NCBI GenBank assembly: GCA_021413885.1
Contig: JAIOPM010000055.1
Coordinates: 1 to 64,000 of the forward strand
DNA length: 64,000 nt
Direction of reading: 5' to 3'
DNA from: Planctomycetota bacterium
Lineage (GTDB): Bacteria; Planctomycetota; UBA1135; GCA-002686595
In this document: positions 26,801 through 38,031 of the stretch, piece after piece
How positions within the stretch are numbered: position 1 is the first letter of the stretch
Layout: every line of letters begins with the position of its first letter
Made by a program: the position numbers and the translations under genes
The notes under the pieces: generated by a model
Databases searched by the model: none
Told to the model about the DNA's origin: nothing
The model's input: only the letters and a program-made list of their open reading frames with translations

Positions 26801-29373
26801 TCGTCTCCGTCGACCTTCCACGCAGCCTCGAGCGCGCCGTCGGAACCGTAGTCGAAGTTCCAGCCGTTGCTCGGGAGCACCGAATCGCGGACGCTCTGCG
26901 GGCGACCGAGACTGTCGTAGGCGATGATCAGTCGGCTGCCGTCCTCACGCTCTTGGAGCGTCATGTTGCCCATCGCGTCGTACTCGAAGTCGACGGTCAG
27001 GTAGCCGTCGCCGACCGGCGTGCCGTCGGCGCGACGGTAGAGATCCTTGGTCTCGATCGTGCGATTCTGTTCGTCGAACGCGTTGAGGGTCTCGTCGATC
27101 AACTGGTTCGACGCGTCGTAGACGCGCATCGCGGTCACGTTGTCGTCTTCGTCGAAAGTCGCGACCGAGTACGAACCCAGCGGGTGCGTCACGCGCTCGA
27201 GCAACCCGTACGGTCCGTACTGCAGCGTCGTGTGCTTCGAGCGCGCGTCGACGATGCCCGAGAGCCGGCCGACCGAATCGTGCTCGTATGCGGTCACGAT
27301 GTCGTCGCTCGGATTCGAAGCGACGCCGAGGCGCCGCAGCTCGACGAGATCGTCGCGGTGGTCGTAGCCGTACTCGATCGTCGCGCCATCGGCGTCGGTG
27401 AGCTTGGTCAAGCGCTCCTTCGCGTCGTACACGAACGTCGTCGTCAAGCGCGTGCTCGCGTCGACGTCCTCGACGATCTTGGTGACGTTGTTCAGACGGT
27501 CGTACGTGAAGTCGCGCGTCGCCCAGCCGTCGCCGACCGGCGAATCGTCCGCGTCGCGGCGCCGGACGACGTTGCCGTTCTCGTCGTACTCGAACTGCGC
27601 GACCTGCGTCGTGTTCGCGTCGACGGTGCGGCGCACCTCGATCAGGTCGTTGCGCGCGTCGTAGACGTACGCGACGTGGCCGCCGGTCGGACAGGCGCAG
27701 TTGCTGTCGACCGTCAGCGGACTGTGCGCCTTGTTGTAGGTGTACGCGGTCGAGATCGCGGCGCCGCCGATGTCGCGGGTCTCGACTTGCGCGAACGGTT
27801 CGAGCTTCACGCCGCTGTACGCATAGGTCGATTGCGAGCCGTTGGGCTCGATACGCTTGGTCAGACGACCGAACGCGTCGTACTGGAACTGCAGCGAGAT
27901 GATCTGCGTGCCGTTCGGCGTCGTGACATCGGGGAACGTGACCTGCGAGAGATCGCCTTGCGGCGTGTAGACGAAGCGCGTCGACGCGGTCAGAGGCGCC
28001 GCGCCGCCGTAGAGCGCGTTCATGCGCGCCGACGTCTTCGTCGCGACGCGGTTGAACGCCGAGGTGTAGGTCCAGCTCGTCTTGTGCGGGTGCGGATCCG
28101 ACGCGCTCGACTTCACCTCGACCGAGAGCAAGTTCGAGCGTGACCGCGGATCGGAGTTCGTGACGTCGTACGTGTAGTGCTGGATGCGGCCGTCGGCCAT
28201 CAGGACGTCGTTGCGGTGACCCTGCGAGTCGAACGTGAAGATCGTCGTCGACGTGGCGCCGGTGACGGGATCGTGCTCGACGCGCCGCAGGATGTGGTGC
28301 GAGCTCGCGTCGACCAGGTAATCGACGACGTTGCCTTCGCGATCGGTGACGGTGACCCACGGGAACGCCGAGTAGTCGATCGTGCACAGCTGCTGCGACT
28401 CGCCGAACTGTTGCGCAACGACGCGACCGTTCGAGTCGTAGGTGTTCACCAAGTACGGCTTCGGCTTGCCCGCCTGCGTCGCCGATTCGATCCGCGAGCC
28501 CGAGAAGTACGTGTACGTGTCCTTGGTGCCCTTCGGGAACTTGGCGGTCGCGGGACGGACGACGGCGATCAGGTTGCCGGTCGCGTCGTACTCGTAGCTC
28601 GTCGTGCGGTCCGCCGCGTCGGTGTAGCTCGCGAGCCGACTCTGGTTCGCGCCGGCTCCCATGTACTTCAGGGTGTGCACGCCGCTCGTGCTGTCGGTGA
28701 TCGAGGTCAGGCGATCCTGGCCGTCGTAGGCGAAGCGGATCTTGTTGCCGTGCGGGTCCGAACTCTCGCGCAGTCGGAACCACGAGCCCACGCCGGTCGC
28801 GACCGTCGGCTCGAACACGTCGGTGTTGCCGCCCGCGTCGACGAGGTTGTACGTCCAGAGGCCGGCGCCGAGGCGCTTCTCGAGCGAGTAGAAGAGCCCG
28901 GCCGGCGTCTGGAACGTGACCAGCGTCGAGGTCGTCTGGAGCGGCGTGAACGTCTCGCTGCGACCGCGTCCGGAGCAATACACGATCGGCAATCCGGAGC
29001 CCGCTTCGTGGATCCGGCGGAACACCGGCGAATCCCACTTCTGTCCGAGCGGCCCGTCGATGTTCAGCCCGCCGTCGTAGTACCGGCGGAACTCGAAGTC
29101 GTGTCCGGCGACGCCCGGCAACGTCGAGTCGAGCTCGTCCATCAAGTACGCGCCGGTCGCAAGGTCGACGGGGTCCGGATCCTTCTTCGGCAGCCACATG
29201 ATGCAGCCGGGGAACTGCGCTTGACTCGTCTCGTGGTCGTACAGGATGAAGCCGCGGCAGGTGGGACCGCCTTGCGGCGCGGCATCGACGCGACTCGCGA
29301 CGGCAGCGAGCAGAGCGAGGGCGGAGAACCAGACCTTGGCCTGGAACGGTCGACGCGGAGTGCGGTGGTGCAT
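23836..29373 (-). CDS. Rhs/YD-repeat protein with phospholipase-like C-terminal domain and Gly/Pro/Lys tail
   Basis: An 1845-residue exported protein. A signal peptide (VWFSALALLAAVASRVDA) is followed by a DUF6531-like start (DPVDLATGAYLMDE ... GHDFEFRRYYD) and more than 30 YD repeats (YEYDATGNL, FEYDENGNVVRRRD, YDALNRLTQF) up to about residue 1500. The Rhs core motif is DPLGFVDGSMNRYQL ... DPFG. Residues 1504-1710 form a helical domain with FLHFVQDMVYH (1604-1614), FVHDFGHAW and four more Cys-containing turns, resembling zinc-dependent phospholipase C-like folds. Residues 1711-1825 are GPSTGG-type low complexity, and the last 19 are alternating Gly/Lys. Such tips are often toxins, but no immunity gene lies in the 209 bases after it. 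No Shine-Dalgarno is seen. Confidence 0.88.
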   Translation of the reverse strand: MHHRTPRRPFQAKVWFSALALLAAVASRVDAAPQGGPTCRGFILYDHETSQAQFPGCIMWLPKKDPDPVDLATGAYLMDELDSTLPGVAGHDFEFRRYYDGGLNIDGPLGQKWDSPVFRRIHEAGSGLPIVYCSGRGRSETFTPLQTTSTLVTFQTPAGLFYSLEKRLGAGLWTYNLVDAGGNTDVFEPTVATGVGSWFRLRESSDPHGNKIRFAYDGQDRLTSITDSTSGVHTLKYMGAGANQSRLASYTDAADRTTSYEYDATGNLIAVVRPATAKFPKGTKDTYTYFSGSRIESATQAGKPKPYLVNTYDSNGRVVAQQFGESQQLCTIDYSAFPWVTVTDREGNVVDYLVDASSHHILRRVEHDPVTGATSTTIFTFDSQGHRNDVLMADGRIQHYTYDVTNSDPRSRSNLLSVEVKSSASDPHPHKTSWTYTSAFNRVATKTSARMNALYGGAAPLTASTRFVYTPQGDLSQVTFPDVTTPNGTQIISLQFQYDAFGRLTKRIEPNGSQSTYAYSGVKLEPFAQVETRDIGGAAISTAYTYNKAHSPLTVDSNCACPTGGHVAYVYDARNDLIEVRRTVDANTTQVAQFEYDENGNVVRRRDADDSPVGDGWATRDFTYDRLNNVTKIVEDVDASTRLTTTFVYDAKERLTKLTDADGATIEYGYDHRDDLVELRRLGVASNPSDDIVTAYEHDSVGRLSGIVDARSKHTTLQYGPYGLLERVTHPLGSYSVATFDEDDNVTAMRVYDASNQLIDETLNAFDEQNRTIETKDLYRRADGTPVGDGYLTVDFEYDAMGNMTLQEREDGSRLIIAYDSLGRPQSVRDSVLPSNGWNFDYGSDGALEAAWKVDGDDRTGASTTRLVGRILQKDGVGRPLVVEDALGHQRAFEWSLSGDVTRLVDRAGRASTTAYDELGRVILDTREVTATALGASGPISTLRTYQGTLLAAVSALTGGVNDETTQFQHDAFGRTTGVTYGDGTIELVEYDAMSNVVKSIDPSQNVVSATYDALNRLTQFSVATAPGIAGETFGIFGYDARGHTVSARNDDYLVTRTYNSLDSMESETVSPTNIAWSKTIKAEYDTVGRTSRVFYPAHTAAVPDYAQYTWDGIDRLREVRKFEGAANRVVATYSYLGEFPVTEQSPSRSTARDYDVLRRLISLDHSASGRPIASIDLQYDPEGKVIGSFREFYDASGNPIAPKMYDGGVLYQYDDAGELQRSQSGLTQAQYAAADPTNAKLVESYAFDRVWNLTSRATQRGVVGTVVAFVSNLVNEYVQIAGLTQVYDANGNLVSQNGGAAVTYDHRDLPLTLPFAPNDLRMKYDVFGRRIETWAGQSSQSELVTYWDWQAMARTATVGATTKEYEYHFGNELDHLLETSDRSSGTVSLLFGNEVESLIATSDFSGNVTESFRYNDFGKRTRANVSNGNLLADPAPSVFNQQIGFQGRWTVAGVEKYLDFRNRIYLPEWGRFAQQDPLGFVDGSMNRYQLGTNDPHRRDPFGLVPPNDQGNPVTSTEKSKDHCGETLAACKKAGINDADTKAIVRANWGQDNGAREAGYQDARTGPTNGRFHAFGDEALRWEWYTHWWTVNHGMCSTEMMGVFLHFVQDMVYHRDTDGETFVHDFGHAWASRYCKKCRKGSKTKKRLGWWADKVTWGDAQCPDHPTDPAIIEAKNRLSILCSRMELEDWKNHCGNKGELDTWKDYDTNGRPPPSTPGPDGPPKGPSTGDPRGPGPHTDGGNPGPTGPGPSTGGDGGGAGPSTGGPAGPSTGAPKGPSTPKPSTPTPTGPSTGGPSGPSAGGPATGGGAGTPTGPSTGGGHGGSNAGKGKNKEKGKDKGKGKGKK
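23890..24243 (-). repeat. low-complexity GPSTGG-coding repeat
   Basis: The 3' part of the Rhs gene carries several near-copies of CCGCCGGTCGACGG (plus-strand sense), for example near 23994, 24079, 24114 and 24187. They encode irregular Gly-Pro-Ser-Thr-Gly-Gly units. The low complexity extends to the lysine-rich end of the protein. The run is prone to length change by slippage or recombination. Confidence 0.75.
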
Positions 29374-29531
29374 GGCGGTGGACGAGGAGGAGAAGGAGGA
29401 AACGGGGAACGGTGCGCAGTGAATGCGCCTCGACCGCGTTGGTGTCCGCCGGGCTCGCCGTGGTTCTCGCCGAATCGGCGAGAGAACGCCGTCTCGTCGC
29501 TCGCGCGCTCCACCTCCGAATCACGCGACGC

Positions 29532-29537
29532 TATGCT
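29532..29537 (+). promoter_or_regulatory. -10-like hexamer TATGCT
   Basis: TATGCT ends 11 bases before the ettA ATG; the sequence between is pyrimidine-rich (CTTCGCCCCCC) with no Shine-Dalgarno. The identical hexamer precedes the DHH gene at 38018. Confidence 0.45.
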
Positions 29538-29548
29538 CTTCGCCCCCC

Positions 29549-31246
<1,698 letters not shown>

Positions 31247-31248
31247 GG

Positions 31249-31854
31249 ATGGAGCTCGCGCGGCGCGAACTCGCGGCGTGGCGCGTCGGCGATCCGCGGC
31301 TCGCGGCGAACGCGGACTTGGCGCTCGCGCGCGCGGTCCTCGCCGCGTACGCCGTCCGCGACGAAGCGCAGCGCGCGGAGCGTGAACGGATGCTCGCGTT
31401 CGTCGACCTGCATCCGCTCGACGCCCATCGACGCACGTTGCAGGTCGGGCATCTCACCGCGTCGGCGTTGGTCGTCGATCGCACGCGCGGCGCCGCGTTG
31501 CTCACCCATCACAAGAAGCTCGATCGCTGGCTTCAACTCGGCGGCCACTGCGACGGCGACGCCAACTTGATCGGCGTCGCGCTGCGCGAAGCGCTCGAGG
31601 AGAGCGGCCTCGCGGACCTCGCGATCGATCCGACGCCGATCGACCTCGACATCCACACGATCCCGGCGCGCAAGGACGAGCCCGAGCACTTGCACCTCGA
31701 CACGCGCTTCGTCGTGTTCGCACCCGCGAACTCCGTCGCGACCGCGAGCGACGAATCGCACGCTCTCGCCTGGTTCACGCCGGCCGAGCTCTCTCGGATC
31801 GAGACCGACGACTCGGTGCGCCGCCTGTTCCGCACGGTCTTCGGGTCGGGCTGA
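31249..31854 (+). CDS. Nudix hydrolase
   Basis: A 201-residue Nudix-fold protein. Residues 1-60 form a helical N-terminal part (LAFVDLHPLDAHRRTLQVGHLTASALVVD). The Nudix box is LGGHCDGDANLIGVALREALEESGL: the REALEESG metal-binding core is intact, but the first glutamate of the consensus is Ala (GHCDGDA). Related GGHxDGD-type Nudix proteins are common in Gram-negatives without known substrate. A nucleoside diphosphate derivative is the likely substrate. It starts two bases after the ettA stop, so it is cotranscribed. Confidence 0.88.
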   Translation: MELARRELAAWRVGDPRLAANADLALARAVLAAYAVRDEAQRAERERMLAFVDLHPLDAHRRTLQVGHLTASALVVDRTRGAALLTHHKKLDRWLQLGGHCDGDANLIGVALREALEESGLADLAIDPTPIDLDIHTIPARKDEPEHLHLDTRFVVFAPANSVATASDESHALAWFTPAELSRIETDDSVRRLFRTVFGSG

Positions 31855-31925
31855 CGATCACGCGAGTTGTCGCGCGGCCGGACGACGGTTAGCGTCGCGG
31901 CCTCGGAATTCGCGGAGCTACGACG

Positions 31926-34361
31926 ATGCAAGACTTCGAAGGCCTAGGCACGTTCTATCTCGGCGCGCACTACGACCTCGCCGCCGGCACGCGGCGCGTG
32001 GACGAGCTCGCGCTCTACGACTCGAAGGATCTCGTCACGCACGCGGTCTGTGTCGGCATGACCGGCAGCGGCAAGACCGGGTTGTGCACCGTCTTGATCG
32101 AAGAGGCGGCGATCGACGGCATCCCGGTGCTCGTGATCGATCCGAAGGGCGACCTCGCGAACTTGATGCTCGGGTTCCCGGACATGCGCGCGAGCGATTT
32201 CGCGCCGTGGATCGATCCCGCGGAAGCGCAGCTGCAACGCAAGAGCGTCGACGCCGTCGCGGCCGAGACCGCCGAGCGTTGGAAGAACGGCCTCGCGGCG
32301 TGGGGCCAAGACGGCGAACGCATCCGCCGCATGCGCGAGACGTGCGAGTTCGCGGTCTACACGCCCGGCTCGTCGGCCGCGCGTTCGCTCTCGATCGTCG
32401 AGAGCTTCAAGGCGCCGACGCCGGACGAACGCGACGACGCCGAGGCGTTCCGCGAGCGCATCGCGACGACGGTGTCGAGCTTGCTCGCGCTCGCGGGCCT
32501 CGACACCGATCCGCTGAAAGGGCGCGAGCACATCTTGCTCTCGACGATCGTGCAGCAGGCGTGGAGCGAAGGCCGCGATCTCGAACTCGGGGCGCTGATC
32601 TCGGACGTCCAGAAGCCGCGTGTCGAACGCATCGGCGTCTTCGACCTCGAGTCGTTCTATCCGGCGAAGGAGCGCTTCGAGCTCGCGCTGACGCTGAACA
32701 ACCTGCTCGCGTCGCCGGGTTTCGCGGCGTGGATGCAGGGCGAGCCGCTCAGCATCGACACGTTGCTCTACACGAGCGCACGCAAGCCGCGCGTCGCGAT
32801 CCTCTCGATCGCGCACCTCTCCGACGCGCAGCGCATGTTCTTCGTCGCGCTGCTCTTCAACCAAGTGCTCGCGTGGACGCGCCGTCAGCGCGGCACGACC
32901 GCGTTACGAGCGCTCGTCTACATGGACGAGATCGCGGGCTACTTCCCGCCGGTCGCCAATCCGCCGTCGAAGGCGCCGATGCTGACGTTGATGAAGCAAG
33001 CGCGCGCGTTCGGCGTCGGGCTCGTGCTCGCGACGCAGAATCCGGTCGACCTCGACTACAAGGGACTCGCGAACGCGGGCACGTGGTTCGTCGGTCGCCT
33101 GCAGACCGAGCGCGACAAGGCGCGGTTGCTCGACGGGCTCGAAGGCGCCGCGTCGGCGGGCGGCGCCAACTTCGATCGCGCGACGATCGAGCGCACCCTC
33201 TCGTCGCTGCAGCCGCGCGTCTTCCTGTTGAACAACGTGCACGAGGACGGACCGCGCGTGTTCGAGACGCGCTGGGCGCTCTCGTTCCTGCGCGGCCCGA
33301 TGACGCGCGTCGAGCTCAAGGCGCTGGCTGCCCGCGCACCGGCGACTCCGTCCGCTCCCGCGGTCGTCCTCGCGCCGCCGACGGCTCCGACACCGAGCGC
33401 GAGCAACGCGCCCGCGTCCCAACGTCCCGTGTTGCCTCCCGAGATCGCGCAGTACTTCGTCCCCGCGCGCGGCGCGCAGGGCGGCACGCTCGAGTATCGG
33501 CCCGCGCTCTTCGGCTCGGCGAAGCTGATGTACTCCGAAGCGAAGACCAAGCTCGAGTGCGAGTCGACGGCCGCGCGCCTCTGCGCGTTCGGCACCGGCG
33601 CTGTCGCCATTGATTGGGACGGCGCGGAGTCGGTCGAGCTCGGCGAGAACGAACTCGAGAACGAGCCCGTGTCCGGCGCGCGCTTCGCCGCGCTGCCCGC
33701 GGACTGCACCAAGGCGAAATCGTACGACGCATGGAAGCGGGCGTTCGCCGACTCGCTCTTTCGCACGCAGAAGCTGGAGCTGTGCATGCAGCTCGACCTC
33801 GAACTCGTCGGCGCGCTCGGCGAGAGCGAACGCGACTTCCGTCTGCGCCTCGATCAGGCCCTGCGCGAACGCCGCGACGAATCCGTCGAGAAGGTGCGCG
33901 CGAAGTACGCGCCGAAACTCGCGGCGCTCGAGGAGCGCAAACGCAAGCGCGAGCAAGCGGTCGAAGTGCAAGCCTCCCAAGCCCGCGACGCGAAGATGTC
34001 GACCGCGTTGTCGTTCGGCGCCGCGCTCCTCGGCGCGTTCTTCAGTCGGCGCTCGACCTCGGGCACCGTCGGACGCGCCGCGACCGCCGCGCGCGGGGTC
34101 AGTCGCTCGGTCCGCGAATCCGGCGACGTCTCGCGCGCGCAGGAGGACGTGCGCGCGCTCGACGAGCAACGCGCCGAGATCGAACGCGCCGCCGAAACCG
34201 AGCTGCGCGCCGAGACCGAGCGCCTCGCGCGTCTCGCGAACGAGGTCGAGCGCGTGACGCTGCGCCCGAAGAAGACCGCGGTGTCGGTGCGGGCCGTCGT
34301 GCTCGTGTGGGTGCCCCACCGCGTCGGCGGCGACGGCGTCGCGACTCCGGCCTGGCGCTGA
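31926..34361 (+). CDS. HerA-like P-loop ATPase with C-terminal coiled coil
   Basis: An 811-residue ATPase of the HerA/FtsK superfamily (DUF87-like). Walker A is GMTGSGKTGLC (about residues 44-54), followed by VLVIDPKGDLANLMLGFPD. Walker B is ALVYMDEIAGYFPP; the sensor stretch VGLVLATQNPVDLDYKGL and an arginine-rich segment (QTERDKARLLDGLEG) follow. After an Ala/Pro-rich linker (about residues 470-505) comes an alpha/beta part, then a long charged coiled coil (about 640-790). Superfamily members translocate DNA or act as hexameric motors; this stand-alone type is uncharacterised. No NurA nuclease or defence gene adjoins it. SD-like GGAG lies 10-12 bases before the ATG. Confidence 0.85.
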   Translation: MQDFEGLGTFYLGAHYDLAAGTRRVDELALYDSKDLVTHAVCVGMTGSGKTGLCTVLIEEAAIDGIPVLVIDPKGDLANLMLGFPDMRASDFAPWIDPAEAQLQRKSVDAVAAETAERWKNGLAAWGQDGERIRRMRETCEFAVYTPGSSAARSLSIVESFKAPTPDERDDAEAFRERIATTVSSLLALAGLDTDPLKGREHILLSTIVQQAWSEGRDLELGALISDVQKPRVERIGVFDLESFYPAKERFELALTLNNLLASPGFAAWMQGEPLSIDTLLYTSARKPRVAILSIAHLSDAQRMFFVALLFNQVLAWTRRQRGTTALRALVYMDEIAGYFPPVANPPSKAPMLTLMKQARAFGVGLVLATQNPVDLDYKGLANAGTWFVGRLQTERDKARLLDGLEGAASAGGANFDRATIERTLSSLQPRVFLLNNVHEDGPRVFETRWALSFLRGPMTRVELKALAARAPATPSAPAVVLAPPTAPTPSASNAPASQRPVLPPEIAQYFVPARGAQGGTLEYRPALFGSAKLMYSEAKTKLECESTAARLCAFGTGAVAIDWDGAESVELGENELENEPVSGARFAALPADCTKAKSYDAWKRAFADSLFRTQKLELCMQLDLELVGALGESERDFRLRLDQALRERRDESVEKVRAKYAPKLAALEERKRKREQAVEVQASQARDAKMSTALSFGAALLGAFFSRRSTSGTVGRAATAARGVSRSVRESGDVSRAQEDVRALDEQRAEIERAAETELRAETERLARLANEVERVTLRPKKTAVSVRAVVLVWVPHRVGGDGVATPAWR

Positions 34362-34394
34362 AACGCACTTCGTGCGCGAGCGCGCGAGCTCGGG

Positions 34395-34424
34395 TTGGAC
34401 TTCCCGCGCTCCGGCGGGTTAGAT
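34395..34424 (+). promoter_or_regulatory. sigma70-like promoter for tig-clpP
   Basis: TTGGAC (34395-34400) and TTAGAT (34419-34424) are separated by 18 bases, giving a reasonable -35/-10 pair 53 bases before the trigger factor start. A GGGAC...GTCCC hairpin follows in the leader. Confidence 0.5.
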
Positions 34425-34477
34425 TCCGGGACTTTTCCGTCCCCACACGTCCGTACGCAACGCACCCGATCGCCGCC

Positions 34478-35764
34478 GTGGAAGTCACCGTCGAACGCCC
34501 CGCACCCTGTGTCGCCAAGATCTCCCTCAGCGTCCCCTTCGAGGAGTTCAGCTCCGAGAAGCAGAAGCTGTTGGTCAACGCCGGACGCCAACTGCGCGTC
34601 AAGGGCTTCCGACCCGGCCATGTGCCGCCGCAGGTCGTCGAGAAGCTCTACGGCAAGGAGGTCGAGCAAGAGACCAAGAAGAGCTTCATCCAACGCGCGT
34701 TCGAACGCGCGATGGAGGAGCACAAGTTCAAGCCGCTGACCAACCCGAACCTCGAGCTCGGCGAAGCGGCCGTGCTCGCGGGCGTCGGCTACCGTCACGA
34801 CTTCACGATCAACCTGCGGCCCGAATTCACGCTCGGGAAGTACAAGGGCCTCGAGCTCGACGGCGAGCAACGCCCGGTCAGCGACGAGGAGATCGAAGCC
34901 GCGATCGAGCAGGTCGCGAAGAACAACGCGCGGCCCGAACCGGCCGGTGACGACGGCCTCGCCGAGGACGGCATGGCGGTCGCGCGCGTCGAGTTCCTCT
35001 GGAACGACCAACAACTGTTCATGCGCGAAGGCTTGCGCCTCTCGCCGTCGAGTCCGATCGTTGGCGTCGAGCCCGAGGCGTCGAAGAAAGCGCTGACCGG
35101 CGTAAAGGACGGCGCGACGATCGAGCTCCCCGCGACGTTCCCCCAGGACGTCGAGCCCGCCGAAGCCCGCGGTCAGACCGGTCTCTGCCGGATCACCGTC
35201 GGCCAGGTCTTCAAGGTGCTCGTGCCGACGCGCGCGGAGCTCGTCACCGCGCTCAAGCTGACCGACGAAGCGTCACTGGTCGCGCGCGTGCGGGAGAAGC
35301 TCGAGGAAGCCGCCGTCGACATGGAGCAGAAGCGCATCGAGCAGGCGCTGGTCGAGCGCATCATCGACGCCCACAAGATGGAGCTGCCCGCGCCGATGGT
35401 CGAGGACAGCTTCAAGCACCGCGTCGAGACCCTGCGTCGGGATCTCGCCGCCCAAGGCACGCCCGAAGCGGACGTCGAGCAACAGATCGACGCTCAGTCG
35501 GGCTCCCTGCGCACGCAGTCGGAGCGCATGTCGCGCGGTTACTTCCTGATCGAAAAGATTGCCGAGCAGGAGAGCCTCAAAGTGACCGATGAAGAGGTCG
35601 TGAAGGAGCTGCGCGGCATCGCCGAACGCAACCGCACGTCCTTCGACGACGTCCACAAGTACTACCGCGAGAAGAACCTGATGTCGCAGCTCGTCATGGA
35701 GATCGTCGAGCGCAAGGTGCGCACGTTCCTCCGCGAGCAGGCGGTAATCAAGCAAGAGAGCTGA
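34478..35764 (+). CDS. tig: trigger factor (ribosome-associated chaperone, PPIase)
   Basis: Ribosome-bound chaperone for nascent chains. At 428 residues it is of normal length. The N-terminal ribosome-binding domain shows [19 protein letters not shown], equivalent to the signature G-F-R-x-G-K-x-P with His instead of Lys. The middle PPIase-like domain (residues about 150-240) has lost some FKBP signature residues. The C-terminal helical arms end [19 protein letters not shown]. The start is GTG at 34478 ([11 protein letters not shown]), immediately ahead of the fold. It leads the classic tig-clpP-clpX cluster. Confidence 0.93.
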   Translation: MEVTVERPAPCVAKISLSVPFEEFSSEKQKLLVNAGRQLRVKGFRPGHVPPQVVEKLYGKEVEQETKKSFIQRAFERAMEEHKFKPLTNPNLELGEAAVLAGVGYRHDFTINLRPEFTLGKYKGLELDGEQRPVSDEEIEAAIEQVAKNNARPEPAGDDGLAEDGMAVARVEFLWNDQQLFMREGLRLSPSSPIVGVEPEASKKALTGVKDGATIELPATFPQDVEPAEARGQTGLCRITVGQVFKVLVPTRAELVTALKLTDEASLVARVREKLEEAAVDMEQKRIEQALVERIIDAHKMELPAPMVEDSFKHRVETLRRDLAAQGTPEADVEQQIDAQSGSLRTQSERMSRGYFLIEKIAEQESLKVTDEEVVKELRGIAERNRTSFDDVHKYYREKNLMSQLVMEIVERKVRTFLREQAVIKQES

Positions 35765-35835
35765 GGCTCTTCGCGCCGAGCGAAGCCTTGAGACCTCGCA
35801 CCGCCGACACTACGAAGTCCGAGAACCCCAGAGAC

Positions 35836-36462
35836 ATGAACGACATCCAAAGCATGAGCGCGAACGCTTCGTACATCGTCCCCTACGTCATCGAGAAGAC
35901 CGGCCGTGGTGAGCGCGTCTACGACATCTACTCGCGCCTGCTCGAGGACCGGATCATCTTCATCGGCACCGCGATCGACGACATGGTCGCGAACTCGGTG
36001 ATGGCCCAGCTCCTGTTCCTCGAGAAGGCGAACAAGACGCAGGACATCAACATCTACATCAACTCGCCGGGCGGCTCGGTGACGTCGGGCCTCGCGATCT
36101 ACGACACGATGCAGTTCGTGCAGTGCGAGATCGCCACGTACTGCCTCGGCCAAGCGGCGTCGATGGGCGCCGTGTTGCTCGCGGGCGGCACCAAGGGAAA
36201 GCGTTTCGCCCTGCCGCACTCGCGCGTGATGATCCACCAACCGTGGGGCGGCGCCCAAGGCACGGCGATGGACATGGAAATCCAGGTCACCGAGATCCTG
36301 AAGCTGAAAAAAGCTCTCGAAGAGATCCTCGGCAAGCACAGCGGACGCACTGCGAAGGAAGTGTCGAAGGCGAGCGAGCGCGACAACTTCATGGACTCCG
36401 AACAGGCCAAGGAATTCGGCCTGATCGACCACATCGTCAGCTACCCCGCGAACAAGGCGTGA
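35836..36462 (+). CDS. clpP: ATP-dependent Clp protease proteolytic subunit ClpP
   Basis: Serine protease that forms the tetradecameric chamber served by ClpX or ClpA. The length of 208 residues is normal. The active-site Ser is in [13 protein letters not shown], His in [14 protein letters not shown], and the Asp lies in the following helix-loop. [20 protein letters not shown] forms the oxyanion/handle region. The ATG at 35836 ([20 protein letters not shown]) gives the expected short propeptide; a TTG at 35788 is possible but unneeded. It lies 71 bases after tig and 20 before clpX. Confidence 0.96.
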   Translation: MNDIQSMSANASYIVPYVIEKTGRGERVYDIYSRLLEDRIIFIGTAIDDMVANSVMAQLLFLEKANKTQDINIYINSPGGSVTSGLAIYDTMQFVQCEIATYCLGQAASMGAVLLAGGTKGKRFALPHSRVMIHQPWGGAQGTAMDMEIQVTEILKLKKALEEILGKHSGRTAKEVSKASERDNFMDSEQAKEFGLIDHIVSYPANKA

Positions 36463-36467
36463 GCGGT

Positions 36468-36473
36468 TAGAAT
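36468..36473 (+). promoter_or_regulatory. -10-like hexamer TAGAAT before clpX
   Basis: TAGAAT ends nine bases before the clpX ATG and sits just after the clpP stop. It may give clpX a separate leaderless transcript in addition to operon read-through. Confidence 0.4.
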
Positions 36474-36482
36474 GCGGGACGC

Positions 36483-37928
<1,446 letters not shown>

Positions 37929-38017
37929 GTTCGCGCGTTCCGGCGGGCGCTCCGCGGACTGCGCGCGGAAGCGCGGGTAACACGGCGTCGCCACGCAACC
38001 GGACGCGCTCGCTCCGG

Positions 38018-38023
38018 TATGCT
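38018..38023 (+). promoter_or_regulatory. -10-like hexamer TATGCT
   Basis: TATGCT ends eight bases before the ATG of the DHH gene; CTCGCCCC between has no Shine-Dalgarno character. Same hexamer and similar pyrimidine-rich spacer as ettA. Confidence 0.4.
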
Positions 38024-38031
38024 CTCGCCCC

